In this document: one piece after another, positions 26,794 through 36,204 of the stretch
Layout: every line of letters starts with the position of its first letter
Numbering within the stretch: the stretch's first letter is position 1
From: Maribellus maritimus
Lineage (GTDB): Bacteria; Bacteroidota; Bacteroidia; Bacteroidales; Prolixibacteraceae
NCBI RefSeq assembly: GCF_022267315.1
Contig: NZ_JAIKLE010000004.1
Location: 1-64,000, forward strand
Reading direction: 5' to 3'
Length of the DNA: 64,000 nucleotides
The notes under the pieces: generated by a model
Databases searched by the model: none
What the model was told of the DNA's origin: nothing
Seen by the model: the letters and a program-made list of their open reading frames with translations, nothing else
Made by a program: the position numbers and the translations under genes

Positions 26794-27681
26794 ATGCAAA
26801 TGAAAGTTGCTGTTTATGGTACTTCGGTTTCTGATGAGTTTGTATCTGTTATCCGCGAATTCTTTACTTTTTTAAAAACAAATAAGATTGAGGTTCAATT
26901 GTATAAGCCCTTTTATTCATTTTTAGTTGAAGAAATTAATGTTACGCCATATTACAACTCTTTTTTTCATTCATATATCGATTTTGATGAAACCAACGAG
27001 TTTATATTTAGCGTTGGAGGCGACGGAACATTCTTACATTCGGTGGTAAATATTCGGAATTTCGATATCCCGGTGGTTGGAGTAAACAGCGGGCGTTTAG
27101 GATATTTGGCGGATATTTCCCATGAACAGATGAACGACGCATTAACCGAAATATTCAATCGCAACTTTTCGGTTGTTGAACGTTCTATGCTTCAGGTTGA
27201 ATTTCAGGGACGTGAAAATCTGGATTTTAACTTCGCACTAAATGAAGTAACTGTTTTAAAAACCGACACTTCATCTATGATTAATATTTCTGCCTATCTA
27301 GATAAGGAGTTGTTAAACAATTATTGGGCAGACGGACTGATTGTCGCAACACCCACAGGCTCAACAGCTTATTCTTTAAGTGTTGGAGGTCCTATTCTTA
27401 CACCCGATTCCGAAAATTTTGTAATAACACCACTGGCCCCGCATAACCTAACAATTCGTCCGCTGGTAGTTCCCGACAACTACAATATAAGGTTAAAAGT
27501 GGATGGAAGAGGAACCAATTATCTTACATCTCTCGATTTTAGATCGGTACCTGTAGAATTTTCAACAACAATTACGGTAAAGAAGGCAGATTTTAAACTT
27601 AAAACATTACAACTTCCCGAACTGACTTTCTTTAAAACATTGCGAAACAAGCTTATGTGGGGGGTTGATAAACGCAATTAA
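26794..27681 (+). CDS. nadK: NAD kinase
   Basis: A 295-aa enzyme that phosphorylates NAD to NADP. The nucleotide-binding GGDGT is in FSVGGDGTFLHSV, the conserved NE block is in FALNEVTVLK, and the ATPTGSTAYSLSVGGPI loop is characteristic. It is the second gene after the CBS protein. ATG at 26794 or 26800 may start it. Confidence 0.96.
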   Translation: MQMKVAVYGTSVSDEFVSVIREFFTFLKTNKIEVQLYKPFYSFLVEEINVTPYYNSFFHSYIDFDETNEFIFSVGGDGTFLHSVVNIRNFDIPVVGVNSGRLGYLADISHEQMNDALTEIFNRNFSVVERSMLQVEFQGRENLDFNFALNEVTVLKTDTSSMINISAYLDKELLNNYWADGLIVATPTGSTAYSLSVGGPILTPDSENFVITPLAPHNLTIRPLVVPDNYNIRLKVDGRGTNYLTSLDFRSVPVEFSTTITVKKADFKLKTLQLPELTFFKTLRNKLMWGVDKRN

Positions 27682-27989
27682 AATTTTCAAGCTTAACAAT
27701 TTTTAATCTTTCTTTGGGTTTTATAATAACATTCAGGTATGTTATTTTTAGAATTATATTACTTTTGTACCTCTTGAAAGCTGTAGAGTGCAAAAGGAAT
27801 TCAGCTTTAGTTCATTGATATTCAATTGGTTGCGAGGGGTTTTCGGGGCTCGGTTCTTGTGTTTTTTTGATTGATTTTTATGTCTGGAAACATACAATTT
27901 TGTCCGGTTTTATTCCTGCTTTTTTATGAATATTTTGAATTTTGTTTATGCCTGAAACTATTGTAATAACAAACAATTACGTAGACCAA
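27682..27989 (+). promoter_or_regulatory. Leader region of the porG-uppS-bamA block
   Basis: A 308-bp gene-free region. TACTTTTG at 27760-27767 matches the -7 consensus TAnnTTTG, which would give a leader of about 215 nt before porG. A -33 motif at the expected distance is not clear. No riboswitch was recognised in the leader. Confidence 0.4.
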
Positions 27990-28727
27990 ATGAAAAAGAT
28001 AGTATTGGGAATTGCAGCAACAGTTTTGATGGCTGTTTCAGGTTTTGCACAAAAAACAGCTGACATAGGGATTTGGGGTGGAACATCAACCTACATTGGA
28101 GATGTAAAAGATGTTACTCCATTTCAATCGTTCAAACCAAATTTTGGAGCATTTTTTAGATATAATTTCAACCCAAGAGTTGGCCTGCGTGCTATGTTTT
28201 TAACGGGCAATATCGGAGCAGAAGGTTCAATAGAAGAAACACCGTGGGAGTTTAAAAAAGGTGTGCAGGATATCTCTTTACAGGCTGAGATTAATTTTCT
28301 GAAATACAGGGTTGGGGATAAAAAAACGCCATTTTCTCCATATATTCTAGGTGGAATTGGCGTAATGTATTTTCCTTACGAAGTGGATCCTGCGTTGATT
28401 TACGCATTCAATCAGAACCACAATAAAGGGATGACGGTAATTAATGAATCGACAGTGGCATTGTCACTGCCTTTCGGAATGGGAGTAAAAACACATTTAG
28501 GAGAACGATTAGGAATTGGAATAGAATATTTAATGAGAAAACATTTTGTTGATAAACTGGATAATCTTGACGACCCGCTCGCTTTTATAAATAATGAGGG
28601 TAAGGAAACAGTGTATAGTGATTTTTTACATAATAACGACTGGTCGGGGTATCTGGGGGTTCATTTAACATACAAAATATATTTGGGGAAAGAAGCATGC
28701 CCTGCGTACGATAAGATTTACAGATAA
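27990..28727 (+). CDS. porG: PorG-like/DUF6089 outer-membrane beta-barrel protein
   Basis: A 245-aa protein with signal peptide (MKKIVLGIAATVLMAVSGFAQ) followed by alternating beta strands of an eight-stranded barrel. In Porphyromonas gingivalis PorG is an outer-membrane part of the T9SS, and its gene lies immediately upstream of uppS and bamA, the same order as here. The call rests on this synteny plus the barrel architecture. The open frame extends upstream to 27942, but the ATG at 27990 is the obvious signal-peptide start. Its stop overlaps the uppS start. Confidence 0.72.
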   Translation: MKKIVLGIAATVLMAVSGFAQKTADIGIWGGTSTYIGDVKDVTPFQSFKPNFGAFFRYNFNPRVGLRAMFLTGNIGAEGSIEETPWEFKKGVQDISLQAEINFLKYRVGDKKTPFSPYILGGIGVMYFPYEVDPALIYAFNQNHNKGMTVINESTVALSLPFGMGVKTHLGERLGIGIEYLMRKHFVDKLDNLDDPLAFINNEGKETVYSDFLHNNDWSGYLGVHLTYKIYLGKEACPAYDKIYR

Positions 28728-29473
28728 TGGGATCGTTCAGAGATAGGTTAAATAGAAACAATATTCCGAAACATGTTGCAATTATCATGGATGGAAATGG
28801 CCGGTGGGCAAAAAAACAGGGAATATCCCGGATTTTTGGCCACGAAAAAGGTGTTGAGTCCGTCCGTATCACCGTTGAAGCTGCGGGGCAGATCGGGATA
28901 AAATTTCTCACTTTGTATGCCTTTTCTACCGAAAACTGGGAACGCCCGAAGTATGAAGTTGATGCATTAATGACACTCTTGGTTCAAACCGTTGAAGCAG
29001 AAACTGAATCATTAATGAAGAACAATGTAAGCCTTGGTGTTATTGGAGATATTTCTAAAATGCCAAAAAAGGTTCGAAAAAAACTAAACAATTGTATTGA
29101 TATGCTGGGATCAAACACGGGGTTAAGATTGATCCTTGCGTTAAGTTACAGTTCTCACTGGGAAATTCTTGAAGCAGTTAAAAATATTGTACAAGATTCC
29201 AAAGACGGAAAAGTAATTCCGGAAGATATTAATGAAAAACTGTTCCGAAAATATCTTGCGACGGCAGATTATCCTGATCCTGAGCTTTTAATTCGCACAA
29301 GTGGCGAGCAACGAATCAGTAATTTTTTACTTTGGCAAATTGTTTATACTGAATTGTATTTTACAAATAAATTATGGCCCGATTTCGGGGAGGAAGATTT
29401 ATATGAAGCCATTTATAATTACCAGAACAGAGAGAGAAGATTTGGAAAAATAAGTGAACAGTTAAATAGCTAA
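28727..29473 (+). CDS. uppS: Isoprenyl (undecaprenyl) diphosphate synthase
   Basis: A 248-aa cis-prenyltransferase that makes the C55 lipid carrier for peptidoglycan and surface polysaccharides. It carries HVAIIMDGNGRWAKK with catalytic Asp22, FLTLYAFSTENWERP, and the C-terminal PELLIRTSGEQRISNFLLWQ. Its start overlaps the porG stop (TAATG), implying translational coupling. Confidence 0.96.
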   Translation: MGSFRDRLNRNNIPKHVAIIMDGNGRWAKKQGISRIFGHEKGVESVRITVEAAGQIGIKFLTLYAFSTENWERPKYEVDALMTLLVQTVEAETESLMKNNVSLGVIGDISKMPKKVRKKLNNCIDMLGSNTGLRLILALSYSSHWEILEAVKNIVQDSKDGKVIPEDINEKLFRKYLATADYPDPELLIRTSGEQRISNFLLWQIVYTELYFTNKLWPDFGEEDLYEAIYNYQNRERRFGKISEQLNS

Positions 29474-29480
29474 TTAATAT

Positions 29481-32219
29481 ATGTTTAGAATGCGAAAGCC
29501 ATTTGTAATCGTACTGTTTTTAATGCTTTTTACTCTGCCTAACGTGTATGCACAGGTAGCCGACAGTACCAATTTCTCAATTTATTATTCCAGCCCAAAA
29601 CAATACACCATTGCTGAGATTAAGGTTTCAGGAATTCGGTATCTGGATAAAACAGTTTTGGTGCAATTATCGGGACTATCAGTTGGAGACGAAATAGAAG
29701 TGCCGGGAGAGACAATTACCACTGCGATCAAAAAATTGTGGCAGCAAGGGTTGTTTTCAGACGTTCAGATATCAGCTACAAAAGTTGTAGATAACCAGAT
29801 TTGGCTTGATATCTACCTGCAGGAAAGACCACGACTCGCAGATGTGAATTTTTACGGAGTTTCAAAGTCGGAAAAAGATGATATAACTGAAAAGGTTCTC
29901 CTTTTAAAGGGGAGTCAGGTTACTGACCATCAGGTGAATAGTGCCGAGCGAACCATTAAGGGTATTTTTACAGAGAAAGGCTTTTTGAATACCGAGGTCA
30001 ATATTGTTCAAAGAGATGATACTACGCAAAATAACAGTATTATTCTTGATATATATATCGATAAGAAGGAAAAGGTAAAGGTCAATAATATAGAAATTGA
30101 AGGCAATGAGGCTTTGACCGATGTAGTATTGGAGCGGGCAATGAAAAAGACCAACGAACGGAGTTTGCGAAATTTTTTCCGCACCAAAAAGTTTCTCAGG
30201 GAAGAGTACAGAAAAGATAAAATTGCCCTGATTGATAAATACAACGAAAAAGGCTATCGCGATGCTGTAATCGTTGACGATACGGTCAAGCAGGTAGAAG
30301 TGGGGAAAAGAGATAAACCCAGGGTCGATATTGATATGGATGTTGAGGAAGGAGATAAATATTACTTTGGTGACATCAGATGGGTGGGGAACACGATCTA
30401 TCCGTCTGACTATTTAAGTGCCGCCCTCGGGATAAAAAAAGGCGATGTATTTAATCAGAAGATTTTGGATAAGCGCTTGTTTGATAACGACGAGGGATTA
30501 AACAATTTGTACCTGGATAAAGGATACCTGTTTTTTAACCTGGATCCGGTTGAGGTTAATATTGAGAATGATTCTATCGATTATGAAATGAGGATTTATG
30601 AAGGGAAACAAGCTACCATAAACAAAGTCCTTATTACCGGAAATACAAAAACCCATGAGCATGTAGCTCGCCGTGAGTTGCGTACTTATCCCGGGGATTT
30701 GTTTAGTAAAACATTGTTAATGCGATCATACAGGGAATTGGCACAACTGGGGCACTTTGATCCGGAAACCATTAATCCCGATGTCCGACCACACCCGGAA
30801 GAAGGAACAGTAGATATTGAATATCAGTTACAGGAAAAAGCCAACGACCAAATCGAACTTTCAGGTGGTTGGGGAGCAGGAATGTTTGTTGGCTCGGTAG
30901 GTTTAAAATTTGCTAATTTTTCCGTTCGTAATATTTTTAACCGCGAAGCATGGAGACCATTGCCTACAGGCGACGGGCAGACATTAAGTCTTCGTTACCA
31001 AACCAGTGGGCGCTATTACCGAACAATTAGTTTATCGTTTATTGAGCCATGGCTGGGAGGTAAAAAACCAAATTCATTCTCTCTTTCATTATCTCATTCC
31101 AGAATTAATTATAGCGCAAATAAATATTATAATAATTATAATTCATACGGAGGTTATTCTCCATACGGGTATGGCGGTTATTCTCCATATGGATACGGAG
31201 GTTATTCTCCATACGGGTATGGCGGTTATTCTCCATATGGCGGTTATGGATACTCTCCATACGGCTATGGTGGGTATGGCTATTCGCCTTATGGAAATTA
31301 TGGTTATCAGTATAACTACGAATCAGAAGATGATGGTGACAGTTCTGATGATCAGATCTGGGAGACTACAGCCTTAGCCTTAGGATATGGATACAGATTA
31401 TCGTGGCCTGATGATTATTTTACGGTTTATCACGAAGTGTCGATGGAGCATTACAGGTTGCAGAATATGGGAAGTTACTTCTATTTCTTAGCGGATGAAA
31501 ATGGAGATGTAAACGGAACATTTAACAACCTGAGTTTTAAAACTGTATTTGGCCGAAATTCTGTTGATGCTCCGATTTATCCCCGTAATGGTTCTAATTT
31601 TTCATTGTCATTAAAATTAACACCTCCGTTTAGTGTATTGTCAGGTAAAGATTATAGTTCTGATGATATTAGTAACGAAGAAAAATATAAGTGGATTGAA
31701 TACCACAAGTGGTTGTTTAAAGGACAGATGTATAACCCGTTATCAAAAGACAGTAAGTTAATTTTGCGTACAGCGTTTGAGATGGGATTTCTGGGGTATT
31801 ATAATAAAAATATCCCGTCGCCATTTGAAGGATTTATTGTGGGTGGTTCTGGTATGTCGGGATACAACATTTACGGGACTGATTATGTTTCCTTACGTGG
31901 TTATAAAGATTATAGTTTAAGCCCGAGTAATGGTTCCAAAATGTATTCTAAATTTACAATGGAAATGCGCTACCCGATTACTTTAAAGCCGAATGCTCAG
32001 ATTTATGCTTTAACCTTCCTCGAAGGAGGTAACGCAAATACAAGTTTCCAGAATTATAATCCGTTTAAACTTTACCGGTCGGCAGGTGTAGGTGTACGTA
32101 TTTACCTTCCGATGTTCGGATTGATGGGGATTGACTGGGGATATGGATTTGATGATGTGCCAGGTGTAACCGGAGAGAACGGAAGCCAGTTCCATTTTGT
32201 TATCGGGCAGCAATTCTAG
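29481..32219 (+). CDS. bamA: Outer-membrane assembly factor BamA
   Basis: A 912-aa Omp85 protein: signal peptide (cleavage near YAQ), five POTRA domains (about 40-455), and a 16-stranded C-terminal barrel ending in phenylalanine (HFVIGQQF), the usual assembly signal. It inserts outer-membrane proteins. Residues about 555-615 are a Gly-Tyr-Ser-Pro tandem repeat inside the barrel domain, probably an extracellular loop, followed by an acidic ESEDDGDSSDD stretch. The gene sits between uppS and two skp genes. Confidence 0.95.
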   Translation: MFRMRKPFVIVLFLMLFTLPNVYAQVADSTNFSIYYSSPKQYTIAEIKVSGIRYLDKTVLVQLSGLSVGDEIEVPGETITTAIKKLWQQGLFSDVQISATKVVDNQIWLDIYLQERPRLADVNFYGVSKSEKDDITEKVLLLKGSQVTDHQVNSAERTIKGIFTEKGFLNTEVNIVQRDDTTQNNSIILDIYIDKKEKVKVNNIEIEGNEALTDVVLERAMKKTNERSLRNFFRTKKFLREEYRKDKIALIDKYNEKGYRDAVIVDDTVKQVEVGKRDKPRVDIDMDVEEGDKYYFGDIRWVGNTIYPSDYLSAALGIKKGDVFNQKILDKRLFDNDEGLNNLYLDKGYLFFNLDPVEVNIENDSIDYEMRIYEGKQATINKVLITGNTKTHEHVARRELRTYPGDLFSKTLLMRSYRELAQLGHFDPETINPDVRPHPEEGTVDIEYQLQEKANDQIELSGGWGAGMFVGSVGLKFANFSVRNIFNREAWRPLPTGDGQTLSLRYQTSGRYYRTISLSFIEPWLGGKKPNSFSLSLSHSRINYSANKYYNNYNSYGGYSPYGYGGYSPYGYGGYSPYGYGGYSPYGGYGYSPYGYGGYGYSPYGNYGYQYNYESEDDGDSSDDQIWETTALALGYGYRLSWPDDYFTVYHEVSMEHYRLQNMGSYFYFLADENGDVNGTFNNLSFKTVFGRNSVDAPIYPRNGSNFSLSLKLTPPFSVLSGKDYSSDDISNEEKYKWIEYHKWLFKGQMYNPLSKDSKLILRTAFEMGFLGYYNKNIPSPFEGFIVGGSGMSGYNIYGTDYVSLRGYKDYSLSPSNGSKMYSKFTMEMRYPITLKPNAQIYALTFLEGGNANTSFQNYNPFKLYRSAGVGVRIYLPMFGLMGIDWGYGFDDVPGVTGENGSQFHFVIGQQF
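31149..31307 (+). repeat. 24-bp tandem repeat within bamA encoding GGYSPYGY units
   Basis: Units of 24 bp starting at 31149, 31173, 31197 and 31221 encode Gly-Gly-Tyr-Ser-Pro-Tyr-Gly-Tyr; units 1 and 3 are identical, so the array looks like a 48-bp duplication. Degenerate copies continue to about 31307. The frame is kept. Confidence 0.85.
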
Positions 32220-32281
32220 TGGTTAATGATTTGGCACAAAATATGATATATGAAATTTCAGTTAATTAAATTAAGAATGCC

Positions 32282-32794
32282 ATGAAAAAAGTAGTTTTAA
32301 CATTTGCTGTAATTTTAATGGTAGCAGGAATATCTTCTGCTCAGAAATACGCATTTATCGATTCTGAATATATACTCGAAAATATTCCGGCTTTTACAGC
32401 GGCTCAGGAACAACTCGACCAATTGTCGTCTCAGTACCAAAAAGAATTGGAATCGATGCATGCCGAGATAGAACAAATGTATCAGGATTATCAGGCAGAG
32501 AGTGTTTTGCTTTCTGAAGATATGAAACGCAAACGCGAAGACGTAATCATAACAAAAGAAAAAGATTACAAACAGCTTCAGGCAAAGTATTTTGGACCCA
32601 ATGGCGATTTGTTTAAAAAGCGCCAGGGGCTTGTAAAACCAATTCAGGATGACATTTTCAATGCCGTCCAGGAAATTGCGAATGAAGGAAGTTATGCAAC
32701 GATTTTTGATAAGGCAGGTGGTACGACATTGTTTTATACAAATCCTCGGTACGACCTCAGTGATCAAGTTTTGCAAAAACTCGGATATAAATAA
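32282..32794 (+). CDS. OmpH/Skp-family periplasmic chaperone 1
   Basis: A 170-aa protein: signal peptide (to SSAQ near residue 20), a central long charged coiled-coil (about 40-120), and the final ILYT-type Skp end (TTLFYTNPRYDLSDQVLQKLGYK). Skp proteins hold unfolded outer-membrane proteins on their way to BamA. The position directly after bamA and before a second paralogue is a known Bacteroidota arrangement. Confidence 0.92.
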   Translation: MKKVVLTFAVILMVAGISSAQKYAFIDSEYILENIPAFTAAQEQLDQLSSQYQKELESMHAEIEQMYQDYQAESVLLSEDMKRKREDVIITKEKDYKQLQAKYFGPNGDLFKKRQGLVKPIQDDIFNAVQEIANEGSYATIFDKAGGTTLFYTNPRYDLSDQVLQKLGYK

Positions 32795-32838
32795 TTAATA
32801 ATTATATTTGTGACCAAAAATTTAATACTACATTGACT

Positions 32839-33348
32839 ATGAGAAATTTATTAAAACTCTTTGCTGTTATTCTGTTGATGGGTACAACAGCATCTATTAA
32901 TGCGCAAACACTTAAATTCGGACATATTGATTTGCAGGCTTTGGTTCAGGTAATGCCTGAAAGTAAAACAGCTCAAACTGAAATGACTGGTTTTCAGGCC
33001 GATATAGAAGAAATTTTTGGTGGGATGCAGACCGAATTACAGCAAAAATATACCGAATTTGAACAGTTGGGAGAAGAAGCTTCTGAAGTAAAAAGAAATG
33101 CGAAAATAACTGAAATTCAGGATTTGCAACAAAGAATCGAAAATTATCGTGCTACTGCACAACAACAAATTCAGCAAAAGCAAGCCGAAGTTCTCCAGCC
33201 CATATATAAAAAAGCCCAGACTGCAGTCGAGGAAGTAGCAAAGGAACAGGGTATGATTTATGTTTTTGATATTAATGCGGTTATATACAAATCGAATCAA
33301 AGCATTGATGTGCTGCCATTGGTAAAGAAAAAACTAGGAATTGAATAA
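32839..33348 (+). CDS. OmpH/Skp-family periplasmic chaperone 2
   Basis: A 169-aa paralogue of the preceding gene with signal peptide (to INAQ), Gln/Glu-rich coiled coil (about 45-115) and C-terminal VIYKSNQSIDVLPLVKKKLGI. The TTG at 32833 would add two residues; the ATG at 32839 is preferred. A strong terminator follows, closing the porG-skp transcription unit. Confidence 0.92.
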   Translation: MRNLLKLFAVILLMGTTASINAQTLKFGHIDLQALVQVMPESKTAQTEMTGFQADIEEIFGGMQTELQQKYTEFEQLGEEASEVKRNAKITEIQDLQQRIENYRATAQQQIQQKQAEVLQPIYKKAQTAVEEVAKEQGMIYVFDINAVIYKSNQSIDVLPLVKKKLGIE

Positions 33349-33367
33349 GTAGAAGATACTTAATAAG

Positions 33368-33404
33368 AAAAGCCATTTGTCAGTATAGACAAGTGGCTTT
33401 TTTT
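33368..33404 (+). terminator. Terminator closing the porG-uppS-bamA-skp operon
   Basis: AAAAGCCATTTGTC (33368-33381) pairs with GACAAGTGGCTTTT (33388-33401) with a single G-T wobble, followed by Ts. Confidence 0.85.
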
Positions 33405-33428
33405 GTTTAAGAAAACATTCCTGTATTA

Positions 33429-33459
33429 TTGGATTGAAACGGATTTAGAATTATATTTA
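33429..33459 (+). promoter_or_regulatory. Predicted glycogen synthase promoter
   Basis: A TTG at 33429-33431 and TATATTTA at 33452-33459 are separated by 20 bp, matching the spacing of Bacteroidota -33/-7 promoters; the -7 box deviates from TAnnTTTG in the last base. Confidence 0.35.
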
Positions 33460-33487
33460 GTCAATCTGAATTCTAATTAAAGATCTT

Positions 33488-35329
33488 ATGAACTCTGACG
33501 ACAAAGGGATAAATGAAAATGTTGTGCTGAATGTTCCTGAAAAGACAATGCTTTTTGAAATAGCCTGGGAGGTATGCAATCAGGTTGGAGGAATTTATAC
33601 AGTTATTCGTTCAAAGGTTCCGTCTGTTATCCAAAAATGGGGAAAAGACAACTACTTTTTAGTAGGGCCTTACTTTGCTGAACAGGCGGCAGCTCATTTC
33701 GATCCTGCAACCGATTTTTCCACACCAATAGGTAAAGCCGTTTTGAAAATGCAGGAGCGGGGTTTTGACGTTTACTATGGACAATGGATTGTTTCAGGAA
33801 GACCTAATGTAGTTTTGTTTAACCCGTATTCGGTTTACGACAAACTGGGCGAGATAAAACATTTTTTGTGGCAGGATTTTCATATATCGATGCCGGGTAA
33901 CGATGAACTTCTTGACAAAGTTGCTGCATTTGGTTACCAGGTAAAAGAGTTTTTTCATTATCTGTGTTCAACCAAATTTTGTGAGGGGCCGGTAATTACA
34001 CACTTCCACGAATGGATGGCGGGGCTGCCTATCCCCGGAATTAGAAAAGAAAATCTAAATATTAAAATTGTTTTCACTACGCATGCAACGCTTCTGGGGA
34101 GATATTTGGCAATGAATGACCATCGGTTTTATGATCACTTGCCATTTTACAACTGGGAGGCGGAAGCAACAAAATTTAATGTTAAATCCATTGCAGAAAT
34201 TGAAAGAGCTTCAGCTCATGGTGCGCATGTTTTTACCACAGTAAGTGAGGTAACCGGAAAGGAATGTATCCACTTGCTGGGGCGAACTCCTGATATGATT
34301 TTGCCTAACGGATTAAATATAAGACGTTTTGAAGCGTTGCATCAAATTCAAAACCAACATGTTCAGGTAAAAGAGCAGATTCACGATTTTGTAATGGGGC
34401 ATTTTTTCCAAAGCTACTCCTTCGATCTGGATAAAACCTTGTATTTCTTTACTTCAGGAAGATATGAATACCACAACAAAGGATATGATTTGACTTTGGA
34501 AGCCCTTGCCAGGTTAAACTGGAAAATGCAACAGGCGAATTCAGACATGACAGTTGTTTCGTTTTTTATAACAAAACGACCATTTTACACTTTTAATCCT
34601 GACGTTTTGCATTCCAAAGCGCAAATAGAAGACGTTCGTGGGGTTTGCGAAGAAATAAAACAACAGGTGGGTAAACAGTTGTATACAAAGATTACTTCGT
34701 CGGATGGACCATACCAGTTCCCTGATTTAAGTGCGCTGGTTGATGACTATCTTCGCTTGAAATTAAGAAGGAATGTTCAAAGTTGGAAAACACATCAGCT
34801 ACCTAAAATTGTTACCCACACGTTAATCGATGATGCAAAAGATGAAATATTGAACTTTCTTCGTACTGCCAATCTGGTTAACAACCGACACGATAAAGTT
34901 AAAGTGGTTTATCATCCCGATTTTATCTCCACTTCAAATCCTTTGTTTAAAATGGATTATAACCAGTTTGTTCGCGGATGTCATTTGGGAATTTTCCCGA
35001 GTATGTACGAACCTTGGGGATACACCCCGCTTGAATGTCTGGCGAGCGGATTGCCTTCGATAACAAGCGATATGGCCGGATTTGGCGATTACGTTGTAAA
35101 AGAAGTATCCGACAATGACGCAAAAGGTTTATATATAATAAACCGCAGAGGCCGTGATTTTTATGAAGTTGCCGAAGACCTTGCCAACAAATTGTTTGCT
35201 TTTGTGCAGATGTCACGTCGGGAGCGAATTGCCCTTAGGTATCGGTGCGAAGAAGCGTCGCTTCATTTCGATTGGTCGAATCTTGGTAAATATTACGATG
35301 ATGCCTATAATCTTGTAATAGAAAGATAA
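33488..35329 (+). CDS. Glycogen synthase of the GT3 (eukaryote-like) type
   Basis: A 613-aa glycosyltransferase that elongates glycogen from a nucleotide-glucose donor. Features typical of GT3 rather than GT5: FEIAWEVCNQVGGIYTVIRSK near the start, ITHFHEWMAG, VFTTHATLLGRYL, and the late FPSMYEPWGYTPLECLASGLPSITSDMAGFGDY with the donor-site Glu. It probably uses UDP-glucose, as the eukaryotic family does. It is downstream of a terminator and 14 bp upstream of murI. Confidence 0.9.
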   Translation: MNSDDKGINENVVLNVPEKTMLFEIAWEVCNQVGGIYTVIRSKVPSVIQKWGKDNYFLVGPYFAEQAAAHFDPATDFSTPIGKAVLKMQERGFDVYYGQWIVSGRPNVVLFNPYSVYDKLGEIKHFLWQDFHISMPGNDELLDKVAAFGYQVKEFFHYLCSTKFCEGPVITHFHEWMAGLPIPGIRKENLNIKIVFTTHATLLGRYLAMNDHRFYDHLPFYNWEAEATKFNVKSIAEIERASAHGAHVFTTVSEVTGKECIHLLGRTPDMILPNGLNIRRFEALHQIQNQHVQVKEQIHDFVMGHFFQSYSFDLDKTLYFFTSGRYEYHNKGYDLTLEALARLNWKMQQANSDMTVVSFFITKRPFYTFNPDVLHSKAQIEDVRGVCEEIKQQVGKQLYTKITSSDGPYQFPDLSALVDDYLRLKLRRNVQSWKTHQLPKIVTHTLIDDAKDEILNFLRTANLVNNRHDKVKVVYHPDFISTSNPLFKMDYNQFVRGCHLGIFPSMYEPWGYTPLECLASGLPSITSDMAGFGDYVVKEVSDNDAKGLYIINRRGRDFYEVAEDLANKLFAFVQMSRRERIALRYRCEEASLHFDWSNLGKYYDDAYNLVIER

Positions 35330-35343
35330 CTGAAATAAATTGA

Positions 35344-36171
35344 ATGAAGCGAACTCCGATTGGTATTTTTGATTCCGGTTACGGTGGATTAACAGTCTTA
35401 AAAGAAATCGTAAAGACTTTGCCCGAATACGATTTTCTGTATTTAGGAGACAATGCTCGTAATCCCTATGGAACACGATCTTTTAAGGTGGTTTACGAAT
35501 ATACCCTGGAAGCCGTAAAGTATTTATTCTCTCAAAATTGCCACTTAATTATTATAGCGTGTAATACCGCTTCAGCAAAAGCACTTCGGAATATTCAGCA
35601 ACTCAATTTACCAAAGATTGCACCGGAAAGAAGAGTTTTGGGGGTTATCAGACCCAGTGTTGAAAAAGTAGCCGAGATTACAAAGAACGGTCATGTTGGG
35701 GTTTTGGGAACCGTTGGTACAGTTACCTCCGAATCCTACCCTATCGAATTGCAAAAATGGTCAGAAGGAAGAGTAAAATCAACAGTTCAGGAAGCTTGTC
35801 CTATGTGGGTGCCCATTGTGGAAAATAACGAAATCGAGACGGAAGGAGCGGAGTACTTTATTAAAAAGAATATTGAAAATATTTTCGTTAAAGACAAAGA
35901 AATTGACACATTGATTTTAGGTTGTACACATTATCCCTTGCTTATTAATTCTATTCAAAAATATGTTCCCAAAGGAGTTCGTATTCTTGAACAAGGTGAA
36001 ATTGTCGCTGAAAAGTTGGTTGATTACCTGGTACGTCATCCGGAAATTGATTCAAAAATATCTAAAAATGCGACAATCGAATTTCAAACTACAGAGGTAG
36101 CTAAGAATTTTGAAGAAAAAGCAGCCTTGTTTCTCGAAAAAGAAGTGTCGGCTCACACTGTTCATTTGTAA
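35344..36171 (+). CDS. murI: Glutamate racemase
   Basis: A 275-aa enzyme that makes D-glutamate for peptidoglycan. Both catalytic cysteines are visible: in IIIACNTASAKA and LILGCTHYPLL. The N-terminus GIFDSGYGGLTVLKEI is standard. It is close behind glycogen synthase and may be co-transcribed; in P. gingivalis murI likewise follows the bamA-ompH block. Confidence 0.96.
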   Translation: MKRTPIGIFDSGYGGLTVLKEIVKTLPEYDFLYLGDNARNPYGTRSFKVVYEYTLEAVKYLFSQNCHLIIIACNTASAKALRNIQQLNLPKIAPERRVLGVIRPSVEKVAEITKNGHVGVLGTVGTVTSESYPIELQKWSEGRVKSTVQEACPMWVPIVENNEIETEGAEYFIKKNIENIFVKDKEIDTLILGCTHYPLLINSIQKYVPKGVRILEQGEIVAEKLVDYLVRHPEIDSKISKNATIEFQTTEVAKNFEEKAALFLEKEVSAHTVHL

Positions 36172-36177
36172 GAAAAA

Positions 36178-36204
36178 ATCAGGGTTTTAAACTATCTCCC
36201 TGAT
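36178..36204 (-). terminator. Terminator of the kinase-nucleotidyltransferase genes
   Basis: ATCAGGG (36178-36184) pairs with CCCTGAT (36198-36204), overlapping the end of the minus-strand kinase gene. On the minus strand it is followed by a T-run. Confidence 0.55.

Noticed and set aside
31149-31307. CRISPR-like repeat array
   Set aside because: Units are contiguous without spacers and encode in-frame GGYSPYGY; this is a coding tandem repeat.
31006-31377. Plus-strand frame rich in Met/His/Thr inside bamA
   Set aside because: It is the shifted reading of the bamA tandem repeats and has no independent support.
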